A stretch of DNA of 64,000 nucleotides from JBBDIP01 sp050260675 (GTDB taxonomy: Bacteria > Bacillota > Sulfobacillia > Fermentithermobacillales > Fermentithermobacillaceae): the NCBI GenBank assembly GCA_050260675.1, contig JBLNCN010000012.1:15497-79496 (forward strand), given 5' to 3'. A program made the translations under genes and the position numbers. The stretch's first letter is position 1; every line of letters starts with the position of its first letter. Below, one piece after another: positions 49,323 to 58,535 of this stretch. Below the pieces are notes generated by a model. That model worked only from the letters and a program-made list of their open reading frames with translations. It did no database searches and had not been told where the DNA came from.

Positions 49323-50123
49323 ATGGATACACGGGACTTCTCTACGCTCGAGACTGTTCTTGTAGAGTCAAATCAGGATGCGGTGGTATTGACCATCCAT
49401 CGTCCGTCTGTCCTTAACTCGCTGAACGGGACGGCACTGAAGGAGATAGCGACGGTACTGGACGCCGTCGAGGCGGACGACTCCGTCCCTGCCCTGATCA
49501 TCACCGGGCAGGGGCCCAAAGCCTTCATTGGTGGAGCAGACATCGCGGCCATGGAGCCGATGAACCCCCTGGAGGCCTCCGAGTTCTCCGCGTTTGGCCA
49601 GGCAGTGTTCTCAAGGATCGCGGCTCTACCCATCGTCGTTATTGCCGCGGTGAATGGGTACGCGCTGGGCGGTGGAAACGAACTCGCCATGGCCTGTGAC
49701 TTCCGTGTCGCCGCCAGGAACGCGCGGTTCGGGCAGCCCGAGGTTGGACTCGGTATCACGCCGGGCTTCGGGGGCACTCAGAGGCTCGCCAGGTTGGTCG
49801 GGCTCGCCAGGGCGCTCGACCTCACCCTTACCGGGCGCATCATCGACGCCGAGGAAGCCTTCAGGATAGGGCTTGTAGACCGGTTGGTGCCCGAAGGCGA
49901 GGCCCTCCCGGTGGCCATGGCAATCGCTAAGGAGGTCGGCAAGAAGTCACCCTTCGCCGTACGCCAGATCAAAAAAGCCGTTTCGCTGGGGCTGGATCTG
50001 CCGGCACAGGACGGCCTTCTCCTTGAAAGGCGCCTGTTTGGCGAGTGCTTCTCCCATGCCGACCAGAAGGAAGGCATGAGGGCGTTCCTCGAGAAGAGGC
50101 CGCCCTCTTACACGCGCCGGTAG
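49323..50123 (+). CDS. Enoyl-CoA hydratase/isomerase (crotonase family)
   Basis: A 266-residue crotonase. The oxyanion-hole segments are PKAFIGGADIAAM and NGYALGGGNELAMACDFR; the PEVGLGITPGFGGTQRL segment supplies the catalytic glutamate. The end FLEKRPPSYTRR is typical. ATG 49323 has GGGAGAG (49308-49314) 8 bases upstream; the open frame upstream is not used. It would hydrate trans-enoyl-CoA in fatty acid or amino acid degradation. No other beta-oxidation gene lies next to it. Confidence 0.92.
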   Translation: MDTRDFSTLETVLVESNQDAVVLTIHRPSVLNSLNGTALKEIATVLDAVEADDSVPALIITGQGPKAFIGGADIAAMEPMNPLEASEFSAFGQAVFSRIAALPIVVIAAVNGYALGGGNELAMACDFRVAARNARFGQPEVGLGITPGFGGTQRLARLVGLARALDLTLTGRIIDAEEAFRIGLVDRLVPEGEALPVAMAIAKEVGKKSPFAVRQIKKAVSLGLDLPAQDGLLLERRLFGECFSHADQKEGMRAFLEKRPPSYTRR

Positions 50124-50136
50124 CGCCTGCCTGTCC

Positions 50137-50466
50137 TCAGCCCTGAGCGGCCCTCTCCAGCGTGACGGCGGTACCGCTGGATATGACAAGCATCATACCG
50201 TTCTGCAGTATCTCGTGGTCGATCTTGACCCCGATCACGGCGTTGGCCCCTAATCTGGCCGCGCGGTCTCCCATTTCCCGGAGGCACGCGGCTCGCGCTT
50301 CGCCCAGCTTCTCCTCATAGGCGGAAGTCCTGGCGCCGAAAAAGTCGGCCAGTCCGGCCATGAAGTCTCTCACGAAATCGGTCCCCAACGCTACTTCGCC
50401 TGCCACAATGCCGAGGTATCCGCTGACCTTGAACCCGTCAACCGCCGGTGTCGTGGTGATGATCAT
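50137..50466 (-). CDS. YbjQ/DUF74 family protein
   Basis: A 109-residue protein of the YbjQ (DUF74, heavy-metal-binding) family. The characteristic order is IITTTPAVDGFKVSGYLGIVAGE, then GLADFFGARTSAYEEKL, then RLGANAVIGVKIDHE. It forms pentameric or related assemblies in structures of homologues, but the cellular role is not established. ATG 50466 is the start with GAGGG upstream on the minus strand. It is convergent with the enoyl-CoA hydratase gene and divergent from the PEGA-protein gene. Confidence 0.92.
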   Translation of the reverse strand: MIITTTPAVDGFKVSGYLGIVAGEVALGTDFVRDFMAGLADFFGARTSAYEEKLGEARAACLREMGDRAARLGANAVIGVKIDHEILQNGMMLVISSGTAVTLERAAQG

Positions 50467-50570
50467 GAGTAATCCCCCTCGCGGTTAGTCACACGACGGA
50501 ATACGAACGCTTGGGTCTCCCGTCTCATCCTCCTCGGGATTTGGACGATAGAAGAGAAGGGGGGGTTCAA

Positions 50571-53252
50571 TTGGCGCCCAGGAAGACCAGTGAGAAGGCT
50601 CCGCCAGCACCCAAAGAATCAAGAGGCAAGAAAGGATCAGGGTCCGTCATTGGGGCGGTCCTGGGAGTAGCGCTGGTGTTCGGCGCGTTCTTCCTGGGCG
50701 CCCAATACTTCACTGCCAAGAGGAGCCAGACAGCGACTGTCTGCGCAACCGGCATTACCGAAGAGCATCTCACCGTTTACCGCCTCCCATCAGGCGTCCT
50801 CGACAAGTTCGATCCGGAAGATCTGACATCACCTACAGTCGATATTCCTTTGGCGAAGCAACTGACAATCTTGAATGCGGCCGGCAAGAAGGTGAAGGCC
50901 GAGTCCTTCGCCCTTGATCCGGCGTCACCCAAGGTAGTAGCGATAAAGATCAACCCCCAGGGCGATATTTGGAGAATTGAGGAATTGCCCGGGGGGTTTA
51001 GGGTTGAAGGAAGCGCCCAAGTTAAAGGTAAGCGCGAGATCGTAGTGGATGGAACCAGCTACTTCATCGGAGGGACGGTCGTTTTGTCCGGCGGCGGACT
51101 GACCTCCAACACCGGCGATGACCTGGAAGGGACGGTAGATACAGGCGACATCGTGCAACTGACGGGGCACGGCGACCAGGTCACCGTCCTCGACATACTG
51201 CAGAAGGCAGGCACTGTTGCAGTATCTTCAAATGTCGACGGCGCCAAAGTGTACGTTGACGGCGCCCTGCGCGGCAAGACCCCCTTAGTCTTCACCGCGT
51301 CCCCCGGAGAGAGGCATGTGCTGGTAAAGGCCGAGGGCTATACCGAGAAGAGCTTTCCCGTGCAGGTATCCTCCCTGACCGAAACCAAAGTGGAAGCCGA
51401 CCTTTCGGAAGTCACGGGGACGGTCAGTGTAGCAAGCTATCCGCCAGGAGCAACAGTCTATGTATCGGGCGAACCGGTAGGTGTGACCCCCGTCAAGCTC
51501 CCCCTCAAGCCGGGGCCCTATGAGGTCCAGGTTATGCTCCAAGGCTACTACCCCCGCAAGTCTCAAGTCTTGGTGGTACAGGATCTGAACCAGCCACTGT
51601 CGTTCACACTGGTTAGAAAGCCTGGAACGCCGGAACCGCCCGCAGGTGGCACTGGAAGCGGGACGGGAAGCGGCACGGGAGGCGGGACGGGAGGCGCGTC
51701 GGGTTCCGGCGATTTCCCATACACCGAGAAGGGCGTGGTGCTGGCCAGGACGGGAGCGTCCCTCTTCCTCGGCGACCGCTGGACTGAGTGCGTTCTCACC
51801 GCTGACGCCGTGGCGATGGATGAGTCGGGATATGTCTCAGTTGGAGCAGTTGAGCCGGGCGACACTGTAACCGTGTATGGCGACTCTTCGTCTGCCGTGA
51901 AGCTGGTGAAGATTGAAAAGGAATTATCCGATAACTGGCCGTTTGAAGGCTTCCTGGTCCGAACGACCGACGGGTACAAGGTGTTTGGGGACAATTCGAT
52001 CCTTCTCATCGACATCCCCGACAGCCTGGTCGTGGTGGACCCGTCCAATCGGAGAAAAGAAGCGGTCGCAAGCGTGCCTTCAGGATCCAGGGTGAAGTTC
52101 TACGTCGACTCCGGGGGGCAGGCGGTGTGGGCGGAATATGTCTGGAAGGCGGGCGTGTCGGCCGAAGGCACTGTCAGCTCAGTGTCGGGCGCGGTCTTTA
52201 GGATCGCTCCATCCTGGGAGGACCTACACATGTCGACCGCAACGATTGTCTATGTTGATACTCACCGCCGCGAGTCCGACGACGTGAGGATCGGTGACGT
52301 AGCCGTTGCCGCGGGACCCCATTCCCGAGATGTGAGATTCATCTGGGTGACGAACAGGCTCAAGGGGCTCCTCGAAGTTCAGACAGTGGCCCTCTCGACC
52401 GGCGCAAAGGGCACCAAGATGTTGCAGGAGTACGGGGACATCGCTCTCGACGGCCACAATATACAGGCCGGCAACGACGTGGAGTTCTACTACGCGGGTG
52501 ACAAGGGCACGGTGTCGGCGTCAGAGCTCCAGTACGGCGATAGGGTGCGCCTGTGGCTCGATAAGGATCGGAGGATCGTGTCGGGCGAAATACTGGTGAT
52601 GAACGACGTGAGGTTTTCCGGGGTCTATCTAGGGGAAGCCGATGGGTTCCACTACTTCAGCGGGTTCAACAAGTACGCCGCCGCGTCGGACCTGATCATA
52701 ACAGGATTGGCAGAAGGCGAGGAACTCACTCCAGGTTCGCGCGTGCTGGTTGCGGGCGACGGAGAAACAATCAACTACATCGAAGTGCAGGCTGAGGTCA
52801 CTTACGATACTACCGTAACGGGGACGGTGCTCATGAACGAGGGCGGGAGCATCGAAATCCGTAAAGGCACCGGGCGCGCGTATTCCTACGAGTATGCCAA
52901 GGACGCCTGGTTCGCGGATTGGGAGCTCTGCCAAGACGGGCCGGTCTCGACCCTGTTCCCGGGCGACAAAGTCACGCTGCGCCTCGGTTACGATACCGAC
53001 GACGTGGTCTACGCCGAGCGGACTTACTCTGCTCCGTTTAAGCTCCAAGGCACTGTTGAGGCAATCTCATTCAGCAAGCGTACCATGGTTATCGCGGACA
53101 AGAACACCAGGAAGACAATCACGATTACCAGCAAGGCGACTCTGGTGAAGGATGGTGGGATCGAGAATCTGTTCGCGTTTGAGGTCGGCGACAAGGTGAA
53201 GGTCTCGGGGCAGGACAAAGCCCACGTGGACATGGTTGTCGCGACAGAATGA
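50571..53252 (+). CDS. PEGA-domain membrane-anchored protein with repeated beta domains
   Basis: A large 893-residue protein starting at TTG 50571 (AAGGGGGG immediately upstream). A basic, Pro-rich N terminus and one membrane segment (SVIGAVLGVALVFGAFFLGAQYF) precede an outside region. Two PEGA domains follow (SNVDGAKVYVDG...GYTEKSF near 215-280 and SYPPGATVYVSG...GYYPRKS near 285-345). A low-complexity Gly/Thr/Ser linker (GTGSGTGSGTGGGTGG, about 352-372) then leads to about 500 residues of DUF5666-like beta repeats (GTVSSVSGAVFRI, GTVLMNEGGSIEI, GTVEAISFSKRTMVI). It likely binds a wall or surface ligand. Nothing enzymatic is seen. An inverted repeat lies just downstream. Confidence 0.8.
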   Translation: MAPRKTSEKAPPAPKESRGKKGSGSVIGAVLGVALVFGAFFLGAQYFTAKRSQTATVCATGITEEHLTVYRLPSGVLDKFDPEDLTSPTVDIPLAKQLTILNAAGKKVKAESFALDPASPKVVAIKINPQGDIWRIEELPGGFRVEGSAQVKGKREIVVDGTSYFIGGTVVLSGGGLTSNTGDDLEGTVDTGDIVQLTGHGDQVTVLDILQKAGTVAVSSNVDGAKVYVDGALRGKTPLVFTASPGERHVLVKAEGYTEKSFPVQVSSLTETKVEADLSEVTGTVSVASYPPGATVYVSGEPVGVTPVKLPLKPGPYEVQVMLQGYYPRKSQVLVVQDLNQPLSFTLVRKPGTPEPPAGGTGSGTGSGTGGGTGGASGSGDFPYTEKGVVLARTGASLFLGDRWTECVLTADAVAMDESGYVSVGAVEPGDTVTVYGDSSSAVKLVKIEKELSDNWPFEGFLVRTTDGYKVFGDNSILLIDIPDSLVVVDPSNRRKEAVASVPSGSRVKFYVDSGGQAVWAEYVWKAGVSAEGTVSSVSGAVFRIAPSWEDLHMSTATIVYVDTHRRESDDVRIGDVAVAAGPHSRDVRFIWVTNRLKGLLEVQTVALSTGAKGTKMLQEYGDIALDGHNIQAGNDVEFYYAGDKGTVSASELQYGDRVRLWLDKDRRIVSGEILVMNDVRFSGVYLGEADGFHYFSGFNKYAAASDLIITGLAEGEELTPGSRVLVAGDGETINYIEVQAEVTYDTTVTGTVLMNEGGSIEIRKGTGRAYSYEYAKDAWFADWELCQDGPVSTLFPGDKVTLRLGYDTDDVVYAERTYSAPFKLQGTVEAISFSKRTMVIADKNTRKTITITSKATLVKDGGIENLFAFEVGDKVKVSGQDKAHVDMVVATE

Positions 53253-53286
53253 CCGTCGGCGCGGACTGTCGCAGCGGGGGGCCAGA

Positions 53287-54057
53287 CTAGCCGGCCGCCA
53301 CCTTCCTCTCACGGATGGCGGCCGGCGCTACTGTCTTCTCCATGAAGTAATTCAGAAAGCCAGCCGATGTCCGCATTGCTCTGGTAAGGAGCACGCGAGT
53401 GGCCTCATCCATACGGGTCTCCTCCATGCTGGCTACGTCGTCCAGGTAGTGGCAGGAGATCTCGGCGTTGGCGACAGCCCATCCCTCTGGCTTTAGTGAG
53501 ACCCCGTATAGGCCTCCCTCGCTTACTCCATAATCCTGCTTGTGCGCGTCGGCCCACTTTTCGTACTTCTGGTGGCGGCCCAATGCGATCCCGTTGGAGT
53601 GGAATGGCTGGCAGCAGTCCTGCACAATGTGAAGGCAGGCGCCAAGCATAAACAGCGACTTCTCCTCGTTGCCCTTTCTCCACTGGGCCAAGGACTGATT
53701 CCACCAGTTCTTGATCTGGTCCGCTGCGCCCGTCCAAATCCACAGTCCCCGCTTGGTCTTGGGGTTGTAGTGGTGAGTTGCGTTCATCCAGAGGGTGTCG
53801 GCCCAGTAGTTGCCGCGGATGATCGTATCCAGCCACGCGCCGAGGAACGCGGCGGCTTCAACAAAGCCGTCGGAACGTAGAATTTCGACAGCTTTCTCGG
53901 TCAGGAACCTGTGAGTCCCCCCCTTGGTGTCAAAGAACCTCTGGAAGGGGATGCCCACCCATCTGACCAGCGTCTGGGCCCTTAGGCCTTCGGCTATCCG
54001 GTTTCCCAAAGCACCGACTTTCGAGAGCCGGCTTCTTATCTCGCCCATATTCCCCAT
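53287..54057 (-). CDS. Zinc-dependent phospholipase C homologue
   Basis: A 256-residue protein of the zinc-dependent phospholipase C (S1/P1 nuclease-related) superfamily. The zinc site residues appear in GTHRFLTEKA, ATHHYNP, GACLHIVQDCCQPFHSNG and RHQKYEKWAD. No signal peptide precedes them, unlike the secreted clostridial alpha-toxin type, so it may be intracellular or exported by another route. ATG 54057 is the start (ATG 54048 possible). The 3' end, including the last codons, overlaps a strong inverted repeat with the PEGA gene. It is divergent from typA. Confidence 0.85.
   Translation of the reverse strand: MGNMGEIRSRLSKVGALGNRIAEGLRAQTLVRWVGIPFQRFFDTKGGTHRFLTEKAVEILRSDGFVEAAAFLGAWLDTIIRGNYWADTLWMNATHHYNPKTKRGLWIWTGAADQIKNWWNQSLAQWRKGNEEKSLFMLGACLHIVQDCCQPFHSNGIALGRHQKYEKWADAHKQDYGVSEGGLYGVSLKPEGWAVANAEISCHYLDDVASMEETRMDEATRVLLTRAMRTSAGFLNYFMEKTVAPAAIRERKVAAG
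53290..53326. repeat. Inverted repeat in the 3' end of the phospholipase gene
   Basis: GCCGGCCGCC (53290-53299) and GGCGGCCGGC (53317-53326) are perfect 10-base arms separated by 17 bases. They start next to the stop codon of the minus-strand phospholipase gene and about 35 bases after the PEGA gene. It probably serves as the terminator of the PEGA transcript while encoding the end of the other protein. Confidence 0.6.
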
Positions 54058-54139
54058 TCTAGCACCGATACTCTCGCGGGGCGATCTGAAATTGCAGCAA
54101 GGCTCCTATGAGATAAGTGCCAAAGGCTTCGAGACGTTG

Positions 54140-54145
54140 TATAAT
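54140..54145 (+). promoter_or_regulatory. Candidate -10 element of typA
   Basis: A perfect TATAAT in the context GTTGTATAATTG lies about 60 bases before the typA start. A -35 match at 17 bases is poor. The same TTGTATAAT context is seen before the sleB riboswitch. Confidence 0.4.
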
Positions 54146-54204
54146 TGACCGTTGTGCTCGGGCTATCACACTTGTGACCCGGCTAGAGAGTTGAGTTGAT
54201 ATCC

Positions 54205-56121
54205 ATGAGTTCGACTACACGCAACGACAAAATAAGGAATATCGCCGTCATCGCTCACGTGGACCACGGCAAGACCACGCTTGTCGATGCTCTTCTTCGC
54301 CAGACCGGCACGTTCAGGCAGAACCAGGTAGTAGAGGAGCGGGTGATGGACTCCAATGAGCTGGAGCGGGAGCGCGGCATCACCATCCTTGCCAAGAACA
54401 CATCCATAAGCTACAAGGGCGTGAAGATCAACATCGTCGATACGCCTGGCCACGCTGATTTCGGCGGCGAGGTCGAGCGCACTTTGAGCATGGTTGACGG
54501 GGCGCTGCTTCTGGTTGACGCATGCGACGGCCCGATGCCCCAGACCAGGTTCGTGGTGCAAAAGGCCCTGGATCACCACCTTAAGCTGGTCCTTGTGGTG
54601 AACAAGATCGATAGGCCCGACGCACGCCTGGCAGAGATCAACGACGAGGTATTCGACCTCCTGGTGAACCTCGGAGCAGGCGATGACGACGTCGAGTATC
54701 CGGTGGTCTACACCGACGCCAGGACGGGGTTTGCCACCGCCGACCTTGCCGAAGCGCAATCCTACGCCGAGGAAGCCAAAGCCAGAAAGGGCCTCGCAGC
54801 GTCCGAGCCAGTGAGGACCGGCAACGTGTTCGCCGTCCTCGACGCCATCATTGACCATGTGCCGGCGCCGGTAGCACGGACCGAAGAGCCGCTCCAGATG
54901 ATGGTCAGCACGCTTGCCCATGATGACTACGTAGGGCGAATCGCCATCGGCAGGGTTGAAGCCGGGACTCTCAACAAGGGGCAGAACGTGACTCTCTGCC
55001 GCCTTGACGGGTCCAGGCTTTCATGCTGGATATCGCGCCTCTGGATCTTCCAGGGATTGAAGCGTACCGAGGTAGACAGCGTCGAGGCGGGCGACATCGC
55101 CGCCCTTTCCGGTATCGAGGACCTTAACATCGGCGAGACGGTCGCCGACGCTTTGGACCCGAGGCCGCTACCTCCGATCAAGGTTGAGGAACCGACCATA
55201 ACCGTCACGTTCAAGGTCAACGACAGCCCATTCTGCGGCAAGGACGGCCAGTACATCACGTCAAGGCACCTCCGCGACCGCCTGTACCGCGAGGCGCAGA
55301 AAGACGTGAGCCTTAGGGTCGAGGACACCAAGGACCCTGACTCGTTCAAGGTCAGCGGGAGAGGCGAACTGCACCTCTCGATCCTGATCGAGACCATGAG
55401 GCGGGAGGGGTACGAGATGGCCATATCCAAGCCGGAGGTTATCCTGAAGTCGACCGCCGCCAGGAAAATGGAGCCTTACGAGTACCTGACCATGGACGTC
55501 CCCGAGGAGTACATGGGCAAAGTCATGGAGGAACTGGGCCCCAGGAAGGCTGAGATGCTGGACATGCACCCTGATGCATCGGGGCGCGTGCGCATGAACT
55601 TCACGATCCCGACGCGGGGCATCATGGGACTCCGGCCGAACTTCCTGACCCTCACGAAAGGCCTTGGCATCATGCACCACGTGTTCGACCATTACGGGGA
55701 CTACTGCGGAGAGATCGTGACGAGGCGCGAGGGCGCCATGATCTCCTGGGAGACCGGGTCGACTACGACCTACGCCCTCCACAACGCCCAGGACCGCGGA
55801 GTCCTGTTCGTGGGTGCGGGGGAGGAAGTCTACGCGGGGCAGATCATCGGGCAGAACTCACGCCCCCGGGACCTGGACATCAACGTATGCAAGAAGAAGC
55901 ACCTCACCAACATGAGGGCAGCCAGTTCTGACGAAACGCTGCGCCTTACGCCTCACAAGGTGATGGGACTGGAGGACGCGCTCCAGTGGATCAAGGATGA
56001 CGAGCTGGTGGAGGTCACTCCAAAGGCCATAAGGCTGCGCAAGTCGGTGCTTGACCGCATGGAGCGGTACCGCCAGAAGAAGGACCGCGGCGAGGAGCCC
56101 GATGAAGTGGAGTCGGCTTAG
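54205..56121 (+). CDS. typA: Translational GTPase TypA/BipA
   Basis: A 638-residue TypA (BipA) GTPase, a ribosome-associated factor related to EF-G needed for ribosome assembly and stress or cold growth. The G1 loop is AHVDHGKTTL, the switch region RERGITILAKN, G3 DTPGHADFGGEV and G4 VVNKIDRP; domains II, III, V and the C-terminal BipA domain follow. ATG 54205 is preferred over TTG 54196 because it begins the conserved N terminus three codons later, though no strong ribosome binding site is seen. A strong terminator follows the stop. Confidence 0.96.
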   Translation: MSSTTRNDKIRNIAVIAHVDHGKTTLVDALLRQTGTFRQNQVVEERVMDSNELERERGITILAKNTSISYKGVKINIVDTPGHADFGGEVERTLSMVDGALLLVDACDGPMPQTRFVVQKALDHHLKLVLVVNKIDRPDARLAEINDEVFDLLVNLGAGDDDVEYPVVYTDARTGFATADLAEAQSYAEEAKARKGLAASEPVRTGNVFAVLDAIIDHVPAPVARTEEPLQMMVSTLAHDDYVGRIAIGRVEAGTLNKGQNVTLCRLDGSRLSCWISRLWIFQGLKRTEVDSVEAGDIAALSGIEDLNIGETVADALDPRPLPPIKVEEPTITVTFKVNDSPFCGKDGQYITSRHLRDRLYREAQKDVSLRVEDTKDPDSFKVSGRGELHLSILIETMRREGYEMAISKPEVILKSTAARKMEPYEYLTMDVPEEYMGKVMEELGPRKAEMLDMHPDASGRVRMNFTIPTRGIMGLRPNFLTLTKGLGIMHHVFDHYGDYCGEIVTRREGAMISWETGSTTTYALHNAQDRGVLFVGAGEEVYAGQIIGQNSRPRDLDINVCKKKHLTNMRAASSDETLRLTPHKVMGLEDALQWIKDDELVEVTPKAIRLRKSVLDRMERYRQKKDRGEEPDEVESA

Positions 56122-56151
56122 GCAAACCGGATCGGCTCTATGAAAATGATG

Positions 56152-56176
56152 AACCCCCGGGGCAAGCCCGGGGGTT
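56152..56176 (+). terminator. Intrinsic terminator after typA
   Basis: AACCCCCGGG (56152-56161) pairs with CCCGGGGGTT (56167-56176) around GCAAG and is followed by TTCGTCCTT. Confidence 0.9.
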
Positions 56177-56375
56177 TTCGTCCTTGGCGCTACCCGGCGG
56201 ATCTCCCGCTGGGATTGGAGGCGCCGAGTAGCGAAGTGTTACATGGCACTCGGACACCACCTCCTTTCACTGCAGATCATATTCGGCGCTTTGAGTCGGA
56301 TTCCTCCTAGGCCCGCAGAGAGGAGTAGGAAGGAACTGGTGGGGGAAGTCGGGAACACTACCAGCGGTGACACAC

Positions 56376-57272
56376 ATGAGCCGGAGCGAATCCAAAACCG
56401 AATATCCCTGGCTTTCACGCATATCCCGCGGGTGGAAGGCCTACCAGAAGAGTTTTTCGGCAGGCAGGCAGCACGCCCGGGAGGCGTTGGAGCTTTTCGC
56501 GAGCGCGGCTGAATCCTTGCGCGCGGAGGGAGACACCGAGAACCTTCCCCTCGCCCTCGACGGCATGGGCGCGTCGCTGCATCTTCTGGGATCCCTCGAC
56601 GACCTGCGACGCGCCGTCAAGTGTTACGACGAGGAGGTGAGGCTGCTCCGGAAGGCGAGAAATCCTCAAGAACTCGCGCAAGCCGTGAGCAGTCAACAGA
56701 CCGTGCTGCGCGACTTGGCGATCGTCGATCCCGTTTCGGCATTCACCTATCTCGAAAAGGGCCTCCGGCTTGGCGAAACAGGCATGACCTTAGCTGCAAA
56801 AGCGAGAGACGAGCGGTCTCTGGCTTGGGTGAGCCAGACCACAGCCGATCTTTGCTGCGTTCTCGCCAGTGTTGACAAGCCGTGCAGGGCCGCGCACCTG
56901 GAGACAGCCATGGACCTCTACCACAAAGCCGCTGCTCTCTGGGACAGAGTTGGTTCCGGCCGGAAGCCGCGGGAAGTCATTGAAGGCAAGTCCCTGGCGA
57001 TGCTTGGTCTGGCCGAAGCCCACATCCTTCTAGGCAAGGATCTTTCAGAGGCGAGGCTGCTCTTGGACAAAGTAAAGGAGTCTTACGCGAAACCAGGCGC
57101 CGGGGCCTACCAGTTGGCTCACCTTGAGTCCCTTTACGGGAGCCTGGCTCTTGCCGAAGGAGACAAGGAAGAGGCCAAAAGGCGGTTTGAAGCGGCCGGC
57201 CGGTCATTTCGGGACCTGGGCTTCGGCGACGACGGGAGCGGCGACTGCGGGAGCGAAAATCATTGGAAGTAA
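56376..57272 (+). CDS. TPR-like helical protein of unknown function
   Basis: A 298-residue all-helical protein, with repeated pairs of helices such as LALDGMGASLHLLGSLDDLRRAVKCYDEEVRLLR and HIAQ-like turns, recognisable as tetratricopeptide-type. I do not recognise a specific family. The repeats suggest a scaffold for protein contacts. Start could be GTG 56367 or ATG 56376; neither has a strong signal. Its stop overlaps the phosphoribosyltransferase gene by 10 bases, so it heads a translationally coupled series. Acidic/charged C terminus (GDDGSGDCGSENHWK) is unusual. Confidence 0.7.
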   Translation: MSRSESKTEYPWLSRISRGWKAYQKSFSAGRQHAREALELFASAAESLRAEGDTENLPLALDGMGASLHLLGSLDDLRRAVKCYDEEVRLLRKARNPQELAQAVSSQQTVLRDLAIVDPVSAFTYLEKGLRLGETGMTLAAKARDERSLAWVSQTTADLCCVLASVDKPCRAAHLETAMDLYHKAAALWDRVGSGRKPREVIEGKSLAMLGLAEAHILLGKDLSEARLLLDKVKESYAKPGAGAYQLAHLESLYGSLALAEGDKEEAKRRFEAAGRSFRDLGFGDDGSGDCGSENHWK

Positions 57273-57805
57273 AGTACGTTCAGGAGCAGTCATACCGGAT
57301 AACCTGGGCTGAGGTTGAGACCATATGCCGCGACATCGCCCTTTCCGCGAGCAAGGGCCTAAGTCCCGACCTGGTGGTCGGCGTTGCCAAGGGCGGGCTC
57401 ATCCCTGCCACCATAGTTGCCTCCATGCTGAGAGTGGATCTCTACCCCTGCATTGTGACCCGGAGGCACCGGGGTGAGATAATCTCCGACGTCCCGAGGA
57501 TGGTTGTCTCGGTTACCGATAAAGTGGCTGGCCAACGGGTCCTGGTCGTCGACGAAATGGTGCTCTCGGGAGACACCATGAGGTCGGTAACCGTTGACTG
57601 CAAGAAGAAGAAAGCCCGCGTCGTCAAGACGGCTTCCATATGGGCTGGGACCGAATCCTGGAAGCCCACCTGGTACGGAATTGAGACGCCCGGTTATGTG
57701 ATGTTTCCCTGGGACTATGAGGTGCTCGCCGGAGGTAAGTTTGTGCTGAACCCGGTCTACCAGGAGTACTTGGATTCTGCGGAGATGATGAAATGGGCCA
57801 AGTGA
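57263..57805 (+). CDS. Type I phosphoribosyltransferase domain protein
   Basis: A 180-residue phosphoribosyltransferase-fold protein. The PRPP loop is VLVVDEMVLSGDTMRS. The N-terminal VVGVAKGGLIPATIVASML segment is the usual substrate and PPi loop. Homologues include xanthine/hypoxanthine transferases and regulators, so it may salvage a purine base. TTG 57263 is the start, inside the previous gene. It overlaps the HD gene by 13 bases. Grouping with an HD nucleotide-type hydrolase suggests linked nucleotide metabolism, though enzymatic specificity is not visible. Confidence 0.85.
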   Translation: MEVKYVQEQSYRITWAEVETICRDIALSASKGLSPDLVVGVAKGGLIPATIVASMLRVDLYPCIVTRRHRGEIISDVPRMVVSVTDKVAGQRVLVVDEMVLSGDTMRSVTVDCKKKKARVVKTASIWAGTESWKPTWYGIETPGYVMFPWDYEVLAGGKFVLNPVYQEYLDSAEMMKWAK

Positions 57806-58473
57806 GCCGAATCGTGACTCTGGATGACGTGAAGCAAAACCACGAGATCGCCTCTTATTTGGAGGCCGGCAACTCCCATCTGGGCGCCCTCGGGTACACC
57901 GATCACGGTGTGAGGCACGCGTCTCTTGTGGCTGCTATCGCCGGAAACGTGCTCGAGCGCTTGGGGCACTCCGAGAGGGAGCAGGAACTGGCTGCTATTG
58001 CCGGGTACGTGCACGATATCGGCAATGTGGTATCAAGGTTCTATCACGCTCAGGTGGGAGCCTCAATCTCGGAGAGGATCCTCCGGGGCATGGGCATGGA
58101 CCCCGTCGAGGTGGCTGTCATCCTCGGGGCTGTGGGGAGCCACGACCCGGAGGATTGCTGCGTCGCCGTATCAAACGTTTCGGCCGCCGTCATCCTCGCA
58201 GACAAGTCGGACGTGCACCGGAGCAGGGTAAGGAACAAGGAGCTCCATACCTTTGACGTCCATGATCGCGTAAACTACGCTGCGACCAGGTCATTCCTCG
58301 AGGTGAAGGCCGAAGCCAAGACTATTTCGCTCCGGCTCACCGTCGATACCGAGATATCTCCCGTGATGGAGTACTTCGAGATTTTCCTCACCAGGATGCT
58401 GGCAGGAAAACGCGCCGCAGAATTCCTGGGGTGCCGCTTCGAACTCGACATCAATAACGTACGTCTTCTATAG
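57793..58473 (+). CDS. HD-domain phosphohydrolase
   Basis: A 226-residue HD-superfamily metal-dependent phosphohydrolase. The ligands appear in DHGVRHASLVAAIAG, YVHDIGNVV with the HD pair, and GAVGSHDPED; the C-terminal about 80 residues (VRNKELHTFDVHDRVNYA) form an extension. It may act on nucleotides or cyclic nucleotides. ATG 57793 overlaps the phosphoribosyltransferase stop by 13 bases, so translation is coupled. DUF4330 gene follows 62 bases later. Confidence 0.88.
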   Translation: MGQVSRIVTLDDVKQNHEIASYLEAGNSHLGALGYTDHGVRHASLVAAIAGNVLERLGHSEREQELAAIAGYVHDIGNVVSRFYHAQVGASISERILRGMGMDPVEVAVILGAVGSHDPEDCCVAVSNVSAAVILADKSDVHRSRVRNKELHTFDVHDRVNYAATRSFLEVKAEAKTISLRLTVDTEISPVMEYFEIFLTRMLAGKRAAEFLGCRFELDINNVRLL

Positions 58474-58535
58474 CGTGGGTTTTTTCAGGTAGAATCCTTC
58501 TAGGTGCGTTCCTTTGCGGAGAGGAGAGGGTCTTT

